From NCBI RefSeq assembly GCF_000423045.1, contig NZ_KE383971.1:72092-136091 (forward strand): DNA of 64,000 nucleotides. The letters run 5' to 3'. Under the pieces are notes generated by a model. That model did not search any database. It worked only from the letters and a program-made list of their open reading frames with translations, and had not been told where the DNA came from. The position numbers and the translations under genes were made by a program. Positions 38,985-47,980 of this stretch are shown here, piece after piece; positions within the stretch are counted from its first letter, which is position 1; each line of letters begins with the position of its first letter. This DNA comes from Christiangramia portivictoriae DSM 23547. GTDB lineage: Bacteria; Bacteroidota; Bacteroidia; Flavobacteriales; Flavobacteriaceae.

Positions 38985-39410
38985 TTACAGATCGTCGATT
39001 TGCGTAGGTGCATTATCGGTCTTATAATTGATGATCTTTTGAAAGAACTTATGAATGCCTGGTGTGTCTGCTTTCACCTTTATAAAATGATGATCCCGGT
39101 AAATACTATATTCTTCGGCTTTACCTTTATAGAGATTTAGTTTATAATACGGGATCACCAGCGCATAGGTCTCAAGAAGTGATCTAAACATCACGATGAT
39201 ACCATTGCCTCGCATTTCAACATTACACACATTCGCATTGTTGTCAAGAATGAGCAGGTTATGTATGTCTATACTACAGGAAGTTATTTGTAGCTTAGGG
39301 GAACCGGAGCCACGAAGTTTAACCCGCTCCATTAATGTGAATGGTTTTCCCACCTCGGCATTAATTTTTTCTGAAATTGCCGGCCGGTTGTAAGAGATAT
39401 TAATTAGCAT
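38985..39410 (-). CDS. Conserved hypothetical protein
   Basis: 141 residues, soluble, no signal peptide. Begins MLINISYNRPAISEKINAEV and includes KLRGSGSPKLQITSCSIDIH and the dense RDHHFIKVKADTPGIHKFFQ near the C-terminus. I recognise no domain. Good codon usage and a sensible gap to argS on the other strand support it as a real gene. Divergent from argS: 112 bases lie between the two starts. Confidence 0.65.
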   Translation of the reverse strand: MLINISYNRPAISEKINAEVGKPFTLMERVKLRGSGSPKLQITSCSIDIHNLLILDNNANVCNVEMRGNGIIVMFRSLLETYALVIPYYKLNLYKGKAEEYSIYRDHHFIKVKADTPGIHKFFQKIINYKTDNAPTQIDDL

Positions 39411-39473
39411 TTCTTTTTTCCTAAATATAAGGATTTGCGCTCAAAGGCTAGAGACAGGAACTTCAATTCTTTT

Positions 39474-39481
39474 TATCTTTG
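39474..39481 (+). promoter_or_regulatory. -7 promoter box of argS
   Basis: TATCTTTG matches TAnnTTTG and lies 41 bases before the argS ATG. No convincing -33 TTTG at 19 bases upstream. Confidence 0.55.
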
Positions 39482-39522
39482 CGCACTTAATTGAATACAG
39501 AACAGGCTAAAAAGCATTGAAA

Positions 39523-41301
39523 ATGACCATAGAACAAATTCTTGCCGCTAAAGTTAAAGAAGCAGTAATCAAACATTATGAGGTAGAAGCTCCAACCCTA
39601 GAGTTCCAGCCAACGCGTAAGGATTTTGAAGGAGACATTACTCTGGTCGTATTTCCAATGCTGAAGCAAATAAAAACCAATCCTGCACAGTTAGCCGAAA
39701 ATATTGGAAGCTATTTGAAAGCTGAGGTGACTGAAGTGGCAGATTATAATGTAGTCAAGGGATTTCTCAATATCGTTATTAGTGATTCATACTATATCAA
39801 TTTCTTTAATGAAATAAGGGATCGATCAGATTTTGGGGTGTTACTGCCTCAAAGTGACGCCAGCGGAATCATGATTGAATATAGTTCGCCAAATACCAAC
39901 AAGCCTTTGCATCTTGGTCATATTCGTAATAATCTTTTAGGATTTTCTGTAGCAGAGATCTTAAAGGCTGCTGGGAATACGGTGCACAAAGTACAGGTGA
40001 TCAACGATCGTGGAATACATATTTGTAAATCCATGGTAGCCTGGCAGAAATTTGGGGAAGAGGAAACTCCAGAGTCTACTGGATTGAAAGGTGATAAACT
40101 GGTTGGAAATTATTACGTGAAATTCGACCAGGAATACAAGAAAGAGATTGCGTTATTAAAAGAGCAGGGAAAATCTGAAGATGAAGCTAAGGCAGAAGCT
40201 CCAATATTTGTCGAGGCCCAGGAGATGTTGCGAAAATGGGAAGCGAACGATCCCGAGGTTGTGAAATTATGGTCAACCATGAACCAATGGGTATACGATG
40301 GTTTTGAAAAGACCTACGACGCTCTGGGTGTCGATTTCGATAAGAACTACTATGAAAGTGAAACCTATCTTTTAGGTAAAGATAACGTGATGAAAGGCTT
40401 GGAAGATGGAGTTTTCTATCAGAAGGCAGACGGAAGTGTCTGGATCGATCTAAGTGATGAAGGCCTGGATGAGAAGATCGTACTTCGAAGCGATGGAACG
40501 GCAGTGTATATGACCCAGGATATAGGGACGGCCATCCAGAGGTTTGCAGATTTTGATATCAACCAGATGGTTTACACTGTAGGAAACGAACAGGAATATC
40601 ATTTTAAAGTATTGTTTCTTATTCTGAAAAAACTAGGTTATGACTGGGCAGCTGCATTATATCACCTGAGTTATGGAATGGTGGATCTTCCAAGTGGGAA
40701 AATGAAAAGCCGTGAGGGAACCGTGGTAGATGCAGATGACCTCATTAAAGAAATGACCGAAACAGCTCGTACTATTTCTGAAGAACTTGGAAAACTTGAA
40801 GGCTATTCAGATTCAGAAAAAGAAGAGCTTTATAGAATCATTGGTCTTGGAGCGCTCAAATATTATATTCTGAAGGTGGATCCCCGAAAAAGAATTCTTT
40901 TCAATCCTGAAGAATCTGTAGATTTCCAGGGGAATACAGGTCCATTTATTCAGTACACCTATGCAAGAATTCAGTCCATTCTGAGGAAAGCCGAATTCGA
41001 TACTACAGCGGCGCTTTCAGAAGAATTTAAATTTCATGAGAAGGAAAAGGAATTGATCAAGCAATTGCAATTATTCCCGGAAACCATCGGGCTGGCAGCA
41101 GAGAACCATTCACCGGCTTTAATTGCAAATTATACGTATGAACTGGTGAAATCTTTCAATTCGTTCTACCAGAATGTACAGATACTTGGTATTGATGACG
41201 AGGCCGAAAAAGTTTTCAGGGTGCAACTTTCAGGAGTTGTGGCCAACGTGATCAAATCGGCTTTTAAGTTACTTGGAATTGAGGTTCCAGAACGTATGTA
41301 A
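39523..41301 (+). CDS. argS: Arginyl-tRNA synthetase
   Basis: 592 residues from the ATG at 39523; a TTG six bases earlier is less likely. Class I motifs: SSPNTNKPLHLGHIRNNLLG (HIGH site HLGH) and the KMSKS-like KMKSREG in GKMKSREGTVVDAD. The C-terminal anticodon-binding helices hold FIQYTYARIQSIL. Charges tRNA-Arg with arginine, a step that needs tRNA present for arginine activation. Single gene; ffh starts 113 bases later with its own promoter box. Confidence 0.97.
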   Translation: MTIEQILAAKVKEAVIKHYEVEAPTLEFQPTRKDFEGDITLVVFPMLKQIKTNPAQLAENIGSYLKAEVTEVADYNVVKGFLNIVISDSYYINFFNEIRDRSDFGVLLPQSDASGIMIEYSSPNTNKPLHLGHIRNNLLGFSVAEILKAAGNTVHKVQVINDRGIHICKSMVAWQKFGEEETPESTGLKGDKLVGNYYVKFDQEYKKEIALLKEQGKSEDEAKAEAPIFVEAQEMLRKWEANDPEVVKLWSTMNQWVYDGFEKTYDALGVDFDKNYYESETYLLGKDNVMKGLEDGVFYQKADGSVWIDLSDEGLDEKIVLRSDGTAVYMTQDIGTAIQRFADFDINQMVYTVGNEQEYHFKVLFLILKKLGYDWAAALYHLSYGMVDLPSGKMKSREGTVVDADDLIKEMTETARTISEELGKLEGYSDSEKEELYRIIGLGALKYYILKVDPRKRILFNPEESVDFQGNTGPFIQYTYARIQSILRKAEFDTTAALSEEFKFHEKEKELIKQLQLFPETIGLAAENHSPALIANYTYELVKSFNSFYQNVQILGIDDEAEKVFRVQLSGVVANVIKSAFKLLGIEVPERM

Positions 41302-41361
41302 TGGAGATGATGTAGCCACGATATTTAAGAAGATGGACTTTATACTTCAGCTTCAAATCAT

Positions 41362-41369
41362 TAAATTTG
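41362..41369 (+). promoter_or_regulatory. -7 promoter box of ffh
   Basis: TAAATTTG fits TAnnTTTG and lies 45 bases before the ffh ATG. The upstream -33 region is not clear. Confidence 0.5.
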
Positions 41370-41414
41370 CAATTCGCTGCCAGTCAGCAAGAGAATAAAA
41401 CCACAGGAAAAATT

Positions 41415-42743
41415 ATGTTTGATAATTTAAGCGATAAGTTAGATAATGCCTTTCACGTTCTAAAAGGACACGGGCAGATCACCGAGATAAATGTTGCGGA
41501 AAGCCTTAAAGAGGTTAGACGAGCTTTAGTTGATGCCGATGTAAACTACAAGATTGCCAAGGAATTCACCAGTACGGTGAAAGAAAAGGCTATGGGGCAG
41601 GATGTACTAAAGACATTGAAGCCAGGCCAGTTAATGGTAAAACTTGTAAAAGACGAGTTGACCGAACTAATGGGCGGTGAAGCTGCAGGAATCAATCTAA
41701 GCGGTAATCCATCAGTGATCCTGATGTCTGGTTTACAGGGTAGTGGTAAAACTACTTTCTCTGGAAAACTTGCAAACTTCCTTAAAAATAAAAAGACTAA
41801 AAAGCCTTTACTGGTAGCCTGTGATGTATACCGTCCTGCGGCGATCAACCAGTTACATGTAGTTGGAGAGCAGATTGGGGTTGAGGTATTTTCAGATGAA
41901 GGTAACCAGGATCCAGTGGCAATCTCACAGGCCGCTATAGCCTATGCTAAAGAGAATGGTCATAATGTGGTAATTATTGATACCGCGGGTCGACTTGCTG
42001 TGGATGAAGCGATGATGACCGAGATCTCGAACATTCATAAAGCGATCGAACCTCAGGAGACTTTGTTCGTGGTAGATTCCATGACAGGTCAGGATGCTGT
42101 AAATACGGCAAAAACCTTCAATGATCGCCTTAATTTTGATGGTGTTATTCTTACCAAACTGGATGGTGATACTCGTGGTGGTGCGGCAATTTCCATTAAA
42201 TCTGTTGTAAACAAGCCAATCAAATTTATTGGTACCGGTGAAAAAATGGATGCGATCGATATTTTCTATCCTTCGCGTATGGCAGACAGGATCCTTGGAA
42301 TGGGTGATGTTGTCTCGCTTGTAGAAAGAGCTCAGGAGCAATATGATGAAGAAGAAGCGAGAAAACTTCAAAAGAAAATTGCCAAAAATAAATTCGGTTT
42401 TGATGATTTCCTGAATCAGCTTCAGCAGATCAAGAAAATGGGATCCATGAAAGATCTTTTGGGAATGATCCCTGGAGCTGGAAAGATGCTGAAGGATGTA
42501 GATATAGACGATGACGCTTTCAAAGGCATTGAAGCGATCATACATTCAATGACTCCACTGGAAAGAAGTGAGCCAAAGGTGATTAACGCCAGTCGAAAGA
42601 AAAGAATTGCAAAAGGATCTGGTACAACGGTGCAGGAAGTAAATCAATTACTTAAGCAATTTAACCAGATGGGCAAGATGATGAAAATGATGCAAGGCGG
42701 CGGAGGCCGAAAAATGATGCAAATGATGAAGGGAATGAATTAA
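41415..42743 (+). CDS. ffh: Signal recognition particle protein Ffh (SRP54)
   Basis: 442 residues from ATG 41415 (MFDNLSDKLDNAFHVLKG). The TTG at 41367 would add 16 residues with no homology and overlap the promoter. Domains: N domain to about 90, GTPase with GLQGSGKTTFSGKL, DVYRPAAINQL, DTAGRL and TKLDGDTRGGA, and a Met-rich M domain ending GGGGRKMMQMMKGMN that holds the signal peptide. It brings membrane proteins to SecY with 4.5S RNA and FtsY. The hairpin terminator overlaps the stop codon. A 206-codon frame on the other strand is a shadow. Confidence 0.97.
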   Translation: MFDNLSDKLDNAFHVLKGHGQITEINVAESLKEVRRALVDADVNYKIAKEFTSTVKEKAMGQDVLKTLKPGQLMVKLVKDELTELMGGEAAGINLSGNPSVILMSGLQGSGKTTFSGKLANFLKNKKTKKPLLVACDVYRPAAINQLHVVGEQIGVEVFSDEGNQDPVAISQAAIAYAKENGHNVVIIDTAGRLAVDEAMMTEISNIHKAIEPQETLFVVDSMTGQDAVNTAKTFNDRLNFDGVILTKLDGDTRGGAAISIKSVVNKPIKFIGTGEKMDAIDIFYPSRMADRILGMGDVVSLVERAQEQYDEEEARKLQKKIAKNKFGFDDFLNQLQQIKKMGSMKDLLGMIPGAGKMLKDVDIDDDAFKGIEAIIHSMTPLERSEPKVINASRKKRIAKGSGTTVQEVNQLLKQFNQMGKMMKMMQGGGGRKMMQMMKGMN

Positions 42744-42755
42744 TTCCCTTTTTTT
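42729..42755 (+). terminator. Terminator overlapping the ffh stop codon
   Basis: AAGGGAAT (42729-42736) and ATTCCCTT (42743-42750), 6-base loop, then T to 42755. The TAA stop (42741-42743) sits in the loop side, so the ribosome at the stop would cover the hairpin. Confidence 0.8.
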
Positions 42756-42779
42756 AATACAACGCAAACACAACACACA

Positions 42780-43685
42780 ATGACAATACTCGATGGTAAA
42801 CAGGTTAGTAACGATATCAAAAATGAGATCGCTGCTGAAGTTGCCAAACTCAAATCTCGTGGGGATAAGGTTCCACATCTGGCTGCGATCATCGTAGGGA
42901 AGGATGGTGCTAGTTTAACTTATGTAAACAGCAAGGTTAAGGCTTGTGAACGAGTGGGATTTCAATCTTCACTTTACCGAATGCCGCATACCGTAAGCGA
43001 GATCGAGCTACTGGACAAGATTCAGGAGCTTAATGAAAATGATGATATTGATGGTTTTATCGTGCAGCTTCCATTGCCTCCACAAATAGACACGCAAAAG
43101 GTTTTGAATGCCGTGGATCCAGATAAGGATGTAGATGGTTTCCATCCCACGAACTTTGGGAAGATGGCACTGGATATGACCACCTTTATCCCTGCAACGC
43201 CTTTTGGAATACTGGAACTTCTGGAGCGTTATGACATTCCTACCAAAGGGAAGCATACGGTGGTGATTGGAAGAAGTTATATCGTGGGAAGGCCTATGAG
43301 CATTTTAATGGGGCGTAGTGGTTTCCCTGGAAATTCCACGGTAACCTTAACTCATGAGTTCACAAAAAATATTACCCAGGTGACGTCGCAGGCAGATATT
43401 ATTATTATCGCCGTAGGAATTCCAGATTTTCTGAAAGCTGAAATGATCAAGGATGATGCGGTCATAATTGATGTGGGAATCACCAGGGTGCCTGATGATA
43501 ATACTGAAAAGGGATACGTGATTAAAGGCGATGTGGACTTTGAAAATGTAAGCAAACGAGCTTCACATATTACACCTGTTCCAGGTGGAGTGGGGCCAAT
43601 GACGGTTTCGATGTTATTGAAGAATACGCTTCTTGCCAGAGAAAGGCATAAAAAAAGAGCCGATATTAAATCTTTAGAACGATAA
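42780..43685 (+). CDS. folD: Methylenetetrahydrofolate dehydrogenase/cyclohydrolase
   Basis: 301 residues. Catalytic YVNSK near 50-54 (LTYVNSKVKACERVGF), VQLPLPPQI, DVDGFHPTNFG, GRSYIVGRPMSILM for NADP binding and PVPGGVGPMTVSMLL near the end. Interconverts methylene- and formyl-tetrahydrofolate for purines and formyl-Met-tRNA. 36 bases after ffh and past its terminator, so possibly expressed separately. Shares its terminator with the convergent DUF1232 gene. Confidence 0.97.
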   Translation: MTILDGKQVSNDIKNEIAAEVAKLKSRGDKVPHLAAIIVGKDGASLTYVNSKVKACERVGFQSSLYRMPHTVSEIELLDKIQELNENDDIDGFIVQLPLPPQIDTQKVLNAVDPDKDVDGFHPTNFGKMALDMTTFIPATPFGILELLERYDIPTKGKHTVVIGRSYIVGRPMSILMGRSGFPGNSTVTLTHEFTKNITQVTSQADIIIIAVGIPDFLKAEMIKDDAVIIDVGITRVPDDNTEKGYVIKGDVDFENVSKRASHITPVPGGVGPMTVSMLLKNTLLARERHKKRADIKSLER

Positions 43686-43718
43686 AAAAAAGAGGGAATT
43701 TGATTCCCTCTTTTTTTT
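43684..43718 (+). terminator. Terminator of folD, shared with the convergent DUF1232 gene
   Basis: AAAAAAAAGAGGGAAT (43684-43699), loop, ATTCCCTCTTTTTTTT (43703-43718). It ends in a T run on both strands and lies exactly between two convergent stop codons, so it can serve both. Confidence 0.92.
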
Positions 43719-44117
43719 TTAAGCCTGTTCTTCAATTTTCCAGTCCAGATAATTATGGAGATCAGATTCTATAAATCGTAGTCCAAAAGTGATGATCGCC
43801 AGGTCATCGATATACCCAAGGCCTGGAATGAAGTCTGGAATGATATCCAGAGGATTCAGAATGTACAGGAAAGAAAAGGCAATGGTAGCGATGGTAAACC
43901 AGGGCACCTTGTTATAGATTCCTTTCCTGTAATCCTTCAGCATCCCATACATTAGTTTCGCAAGTTCGCTGTATTTCTGTAATAAGCCTGAGTTATTGAT
44001 CTTATCATCAACCTTATCCTGGTTATCCATTGCAATACTTACATCATTATCGTCGATCTTGGTTACTTCAGTTTTAAAGTAATCTTCATCTATTTTTTTC
44101 TTAAGGTTTTCAAACAT
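43719..44117 (-). CDS. DUF1232/YkvA-like membrane-associated protein
   Basis: 132 residues. The C-terminal half holds PWFTIATIAFSFLYILNPLD and IIPDFIPGLGYIDDLAIITF, the signature of the YkvA/DUF1232 family: two short hydrophobic helices around an LDxIPDFIP turn. The first 60 residues are polar. Function unknown. Starts 15 bases after the AI-2E-family permease stop, so they form an operon. Confidence 0.88.
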   Translation of the reverse strand: MFENLKKKIDEDYFKTEVTKIDDNDVSIAMDNQDKVDDKINNSGLLQKYSELAKLMYGMLKDYRKGIYNKVPWFTIATIAFSFLYILNPLDIIPDFIPGLGYIDDLAIITFGLRFIESDLHNYLDWKIEEQA

Positions 44118-44132
44118 AGGTTCTTTTTTAAG

Positions 44133-45152
44133 TTATAATCGGTGGTGAGCATTTCCATACTCTTTTTTGTAGATCTTCAGAATTAATAAGAATAAGGATA
44201 CCAGTAATGGTCCAAAAATCAGCCCTATAAATCCAAATAAGGGAACTCCTACGATCACTCCAAAAAGGGTGATCAATGGATGTACACTGGCAAGTTTTTC
44301 AAGGACATAAAGTCTAATGATATTATCTGTGGAACCCACCACGACTAGGCCATAGATGAGCAATGCAATAGCTTGAAAATCATTTCCCTGTGCAAATAGT
44401 AGAATGACCGCGGGCAGAACTCCTATAGCGGTTCCTATGAATGGGATCATGGAGCCTATTGCTGTGATAACGAACCAGAAAAAAGGATCTGGCACTCCAA
44501 ATATCAGGTATCCTATAAGTGCGATCACGCCCTGTACGATTGCTACAAGCGGTATCCCCAATGCATTGCTTCTAACCAGCTGGTCACTTTCATCGCCTAT
44601 CACGCGTATATTATCTTTTCCTAACGGAATATAGTCGATCAGGGAATGTCGCATCTCTTTTTGATTGATGAGCATATAATACAGCATAAAGTACATGATC
44701 CCTATGGCAATAAAAGCGTCAAAAGTTCCACCGGCAAGATTCTGCAGATTGGAGGAAAGCCATCCGGTTACGGCAGAGGTGTCTATGCTTTCACTTATGT
44801 TGTAACCGATGTATTCCTCGGCATTATTTAATTGATCTTTCAATGCGCTGAGTACCCTTTCAGAATTGGCAACTGCCTTACCAATCTTACTGGTTAGCAT
44901 AATAGCTATCAATGTAACCGGGACCAGGATGCCTATAATGCTTCCAGTCATAAGAAGTCCGGCGGCAAGGGCTGGTTTCCATCCACGTGTTACCAGTTTT
45001 TTCTGCCAGCCTTTCATGATCACATAAAGGGTCACCGCACCAAGAACTCCAGAAAGATAGGGCACTACCTCACGGAATATCAATACCGACAAAAACAGTA
45101 TCAATAGTAATACAAATATTTGCCGTACAAGTGACGGTTTCAGTCTATCCAT
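44133..45152 (-). CDS. AI-2E family (UPF0118) transporter
   Basis: 339 residues with about eight hydrophobic segments. GVLGAVTLYVIMKGWQKKL near the start and FGVIVGVPLFGFIGLIFGPL toward the end are hallmarks. The family name comes from TqsA in E. coli; several members instead export Na+ or act in salt tolerance, so signalling should not be assumed. Middle gene of a three-gene minus-strand run (VOC, permease, DUF1232) with gaps of 24 and 15 bases. Confidence 0.9.
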   Translation of the reverse strand: MDRLKPSLVRQIFVLLLILFLSVLIFREVVPYLSGVLGAVTLYVIMKGWQKKLVTRGWKPALAAGLLMTGSIIGILVPVTLIAIMLTSKIGKAVANSERVLSALKDQLNNAEEYIGYNISESIDTSAVTGWLSSNLQNLAGGTFDAFIAIGIMYFMLYYMLINQKEMRHSLIDYIPLGKDNIRVIGDESDQLVRSNALGIPLVAIVQGVIALIGYLIFGVPDPFFWFVITAIGSMIPFIGTAIGVLPAVILLFAQGNDFQAIALLIYGLVVVGSTDNIIRLYVLEKLASVHPLITLFGVIVGVPLFGFIGLIFGPLLVSLFLLILKIYKKEYGNAHHRL

Positions 45153-45176
45153 TGGCCTGGTTGATAAGTGAAAGTT

Positions 45177-45599
45177 CTATGTTGCAAATAACTGGCTCAT
45201 ATCCTTGAATGCTTTGAATTCCAATGCATTTCCGCAGGGATCTTTGAAAAACATGGTAGCCTGTTCTCCTGGTTTTCCTTCAAACCTGATATAAGGTTCT
45301 ATGACAAAATCGACATTTTTTCTTTTTAACAAACCGGCAAATTCATGAAAAACATCCCATTGCAATACAACCCCAAAATGAGGGACCGGAACTTCCTTGC
45401 CATCTACAGGATTGGAAGTTGAGTTCGGCGTTTCCTTTGGGTCCTGGTAATGTATGACGAGCTGATGTCCAAAAAAATTGAAATCTACCCAGTGATCACT
45501 ACTTCGACCTTCTCCACAACCTAAGGTTTCTTTATAAAATTTTCTGCAAGATTCCAGGTTGGATACCGGGATCGCTAAATGAAATGGCTGTACTTTCAT
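45177..45599 (-). CDS. VOC (glyoxalase/bleomycin-resistance) family protein
   Basis: 140 residues. [20 protein letters not shown] begins the first beta-alpha-beta unit with metal-ligand His7; [14 protein letters not shown] ends the second with the Glu ligand. Such proteins bind a divalent metal and may isomerise or open small substrates; the general [12 protein letters not shown] ending is common. Substrate unknown. First gene of the operon with the permease downstream, 24 bases apart. Confidence 0.88.
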   Translation of the reverse strand: MKVQPFHLAIPVSNLESCRKFYKETLGCGEGRSSDHWVDFNFFGHQLVIHYQDPKETPNSTSNPVDGKEVPVPHFGVVLQWDVFHEFAGLLKRKNVDFVIEPYIRFEGKPGEQATMFFKDPCGNALEFKAFKDMSQLFAT

Positions 45600-45701
45600 A
45601 GAATTAAGATTGGTTGGTTCTAAAAAATGAACTCTAAGGGTTCATGACTTAAAATTAACAAGAACTACCAATATTGCTACATAGAACAGCCTAATTCTGT
45701 G

Positions 45702-46493
45702 TTAAGATTTGGAGATTCTAGGACGCTTTTTTTTCTCGTGTTGTCCTTGTTCAAGAATGGAGCCTTCTTCAGTTTTTGTAGATTCTCCTGTAAGTCTATT
45801 GATCGTGTCCAGCTCTTCTCTAGTAAGATCACGCCATTGGCCTACTGGAAGATCCAGGGAAACATTCATGATTCTTACTCTTTTTAAGGAGGTCACCTCA
45901 TAGTCTAAATATTCGCACATGCGACGAATTTGTCTGTTCAAACCTTGTGTAAGAATGATCCTGAAAGTATGTCTTCCGAGTTTTTCCACTTCGCATTCCC
46001 GGGTCACTGTATCCAGAATAGGAATGCCCGAAGACATTTTTTGAATAAATTCTGAAGTAATTGGTTTGTTTACCGAGACCACATACTCTTTCTCGTGATT
46101 GTTTCGCGCCCGCAGAATCTTGTTGACGATATCCCCGTCATTGGTAAGGAAAATAAGGCCTTCACTCGGTTTGTCCAATCGGCCTATGGGAAATATTCGT
46201 TTTGGGTAATTAATATAATCTACAATATTGTCTTTTTCCACTCGGGTATCTGTAGTGCAAACGATACCAACAGGCTTATTAAAAGCTATATAAACATTTG
46301 GTTCTTTAAGCTCGGCTTTGGAGACAGGTTCTCCATTCACTTTTACCACATCGCCCGGTTTTACCTTGGTCCCCATTTCTGGGACTTTATCATTGATCGT
46401 GATACGGCCCTGGTCAATCAACTTGTCTGCCTCTCTGCGGGAGCAATATCCTAACTGACTCAAATACTTATTAATTCGAACTTCCTCTGCCAT
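45702..46493 (-). CDS. 23S rRNA pseudouridine synthase, RluF-like
   Basis: 263 residues. N-terminal S4 domain ([20 protein letters not shown], 5-24), then the RsuA/RluB/E/F catalytic fold with Asp107 in [31 protein letters not shown], and [15 protein letters not shown]. The NRQIRRM pattern together with the S4 domain fits RluF (U2604) best; RluB is the alternative. The last 25 residues are a charged tail ([14 protein letters not shown]). A TATCTTTG box lies just before the start codon. Confidence 0.85.
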   Translation of the reverse strand: MAEEVRINKYLSQLGYCSRREADKLIDQGRITINDKVPEMGTKVKPGDVVKVNGEPVSKAELKEPNVYIAFNKPVGIVCTTDTRVEKDNIVDYINYPKRIFPIGRLDKPSEGLIFLTNDGDIVNKILRARNNHEKEYVVSVNKPITSEFIQKMSSGIPILDTVTRECEVEKLGRHTFRIILTQGLNRQIRRMCEYLDYEVTSLKRVRIMNVSLDLPVGQWRDLTREELDTINRLTGESTKTEEGSILEQGQHEKKKRPRISKS

Positions 46494-46497
46494 GTTA

Positions 46498-46505
46498 CAA
46501 AGATA
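46498..46505 (-). promoter_or_regulatory. -7 promoter box at the RluF-like gene, giving a near-leaderless mRNA
   Basis: On the minus strand this is TATCTTTG, a full match. Its G is only 5 bases from the A of the ATG (46493), so the transcript would begin at or within a base or two of the start codon. Confidence 0.45.
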
Positions 46506-46562
46506 AGGATAGAATTTGGACGCCAGAATTTGTAAAAAAATAAAATTTTTAAAAGCTCAGGC

Positions 46563-46586
46563 AACCTTTTGTAACTTTCTCTCGTC
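46563..46586 (+). promoter_or_regulatory. Candidate ECF-sigma promoter (self-regulated)
   Basis: AACC at 46563-46566, 16 bases and CGTC at 46583-46586 fit the -35/-10 pattern of many ECF factors (AAC, N16-17, CGTC), not the housekeeping TAnnTTTG. It lies 24 bases before the ATG of an ECF gene. Confidence 0.55.
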
Positions 46587-46610
46587 TATATAATAGAAGG
46601 CCTTTTGAAA

Positions 46611-47174
46611 ATGGTAAAAGTAATACAGCTTTTTAAGAACGAATCCTCTCTTATCAAAAGAGCGAGTGCTGGTAGCAGGGATGCCCAGAAGCAGATCTAT
46701 GAAAAGCACGCTTCAAAAATGTTAAGCGTTTGCCGGCAGTATATAAAGGATCTGCATCATGCCGAGGATACAATGTTGAAGGGTTTCATGAAAGTATTTA
46801 CTCACCTGGATTCTTTTAAGGAAGAAGGTAGTTTTGAAGGCTGGATCAGGAAGATCATGGTTCGGGAAAGTATCAGTTTTTTAAGGCAGTTCAAAGAGAT
46901 GGAATTTCAGGAAGATGCGGAGTTTGGAAACGAAGTGGCGAATAATATTAATTCTGAAATGGACGTGGCAGACATACAATCACTTATAGATAGTCTGCCT
47001 GAAGGTTATAAAGCAGTATTTGTCATGTATGCCGTAGAAGGTTACAGGCATCATGAAATTGCTGAAATGCTGGAAATAAGCGAAGGGACCTCAAAATCCC
47101 AGCTGTTCAAAGCTCGCAAGATGCTACAGCAAAAAATCAAAAACAATAATACATCTAGTTATGGCGCCAATTAA
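46611..47174 (+). CDS. ECF-type RNA polymerase sigma factor
   Basis: 187 residues from the ATG at 46611; a TTG two codons earlier is less likely. Region 2 has EKHASKMLSVCRQYIKDLHH with EDTMLKGFMKVF and SFEGWIRKIMVRESISFLR; region 4 ends in YRHHEIAEMLEISEGTSKSQ with the typical SQLFKARKMLQQKI. It directs RNA polymerase to a small set of stress or envelope genes. Its gene overlaps the next by 14 bases, typical of sigma and anti-sigma pairs, and a matching ECF promoter precedes it. Confidence 0.93.
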   Translation: MVKVIQLFKNESSLIKRASAGSRDAQKQIYEKHASKMLSVCRQYIKDLHHAEDTMLKGFMKVFTHLDSFKEEGSFEGWIRKIMVRESISFLRQFKEMEFQEDAEFGNEVANNINSEMDVADIQSLIDSLPEGYKAVFVMYAVEGYRHHEIAEMLEISEGTSKSQLFKARKMLQQKIKNNNTSSYGAN

Positions 47175-47931
47175 ATTTGAAGAACATATCAGGGAAAAAC
47201 TGGATAGCCGGGAGATCAGTCCGTCAGCTGGAAGTTGGAATAAACTTAGCGAACAATTAGATAAAAAGGAAAGCTCGGGAAAGAATAATAGATGGTGGAT
47301 CTCCTCAATAGCTGCAATTTTTGTGCTTGCGCTCTGCGGAATCATCTACCTGAACATGCATAGCAATGTCAAAAATACTATAGTGAACACTCCGGAAATT
47401 CAGAATCCTTCTAAAAATACCGTCGATGAATTTGAGGATCCGGTGCAGGTGGCAGAGCAGCAACAAACTGAAGAACCGCGAGCTCAGCAGGCATCAAAGC
47501 CAGAGTATAAGAAAGATCCAGTTTCCGAAGATGTAAGAGTTAGTCCCAACAACAAAGAGCAGATAGCTTCAGTCACAATAGTAAAATCGGTCGAGCCAGA
47601 GCCATTAGAAATAATATCGCCATTTACCTTACAGGATTTGAAAATTTCCGAAGAAGTGAATAAAGTACTGGCAGAGGTTTCAAGGCTTGAATCTGAAAAT
47701 GGAGAGGTTAGCGATCCAGAAGTGGAAGCATTGTTAAATAATGCGATTGCTAATCTTCAAAATGAAAACATCAGGAAGTCTGGCGAAATTTCAGCAGATG
47801 CTTTGCTGGCAGATGTGGAAGCTGAAGTTTATGAGTCATTTAAAGAGAAAGTATTTGAACTGGTGAAAACCGGTTATCAGAAAGCAGCAGTCGCTGTTTC
47901 AAATAAACTTGATCATTCCGAAGAAAAATAA
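47161..47931 (+). CDS. Probable membrane anti-sigma partner of the ECF factor
   Basis: 256 residues. The short cytoplasmic N-terminus (to about 44, with EEHIREKLDSREISPSAGSW) precedes one transmembrane helix at about 46-65 (WISSIAAIFVLALCGIIYLN) and a long polar, Glu/Gln/Pro-rich periplasmic part, with helical stretches at 165-250 (EVNKVLAEVSRLESENGEV). The N-terminal pattern is common in Bacteroidota genes immediately after ECF factors, and the 14-base overlap fits. I see no zinc-binding HxxxCxxC motif, so it would be a zinc-free anti-sigma. Function by context only. Confidence 0.65.
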   Translation: MAPIKFEEHIREKLDSREISPSAGSWNKLSEQLDKKESSGKNNRWWISSIAAIFVLALCGIIYLNMHSNVKNTIVNTPEIQNPSKNTVDEFEDPVQVAEQQQTEEPRAQQASKPEYKKDPVSEDVRVSPNNKEQIASVTIVKSVEPEPLEIISPFTLQDLKISEEVNKVLAEVSRLESENGEVSDPEVEALLNNAIANLQNENIRKSGEISADALLADVEAEVYESFKEKVFELVKTGYQKAAVAVSNKLDHSEEK

Positions 47932-47980
47932 GTATCCCTAAGAGGGTCATTCATCAATCAATAACTAAATACCAAACATC

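Noticed and set aside
38955-39140. A plus-strand frame with a TAAATTTG box at 38962-38969
   Set aside because: It overlaps the minus-strand gene at 38985-39410 and the box is expected by chance in such AT-rich DNA.
41367-41414. Longer ffh start at TTG
   Set aside because: It adds 16 residues without similarity and overlaps the promoter box; the ATG at 41415 gives the standard N-terminus.
41925-42545. A 206-codon open frame on the minus strand opposite ffh
   Set aside because: Ffh motifs cover the region completely; the opposite frame gives a low-complexity product without start context.
44133-45152. Quorum sensing through autoinducer-2
   Set aside because: The AI-2E family name alone suggests it; no luxS or lsr gene is near and many members have other roles.
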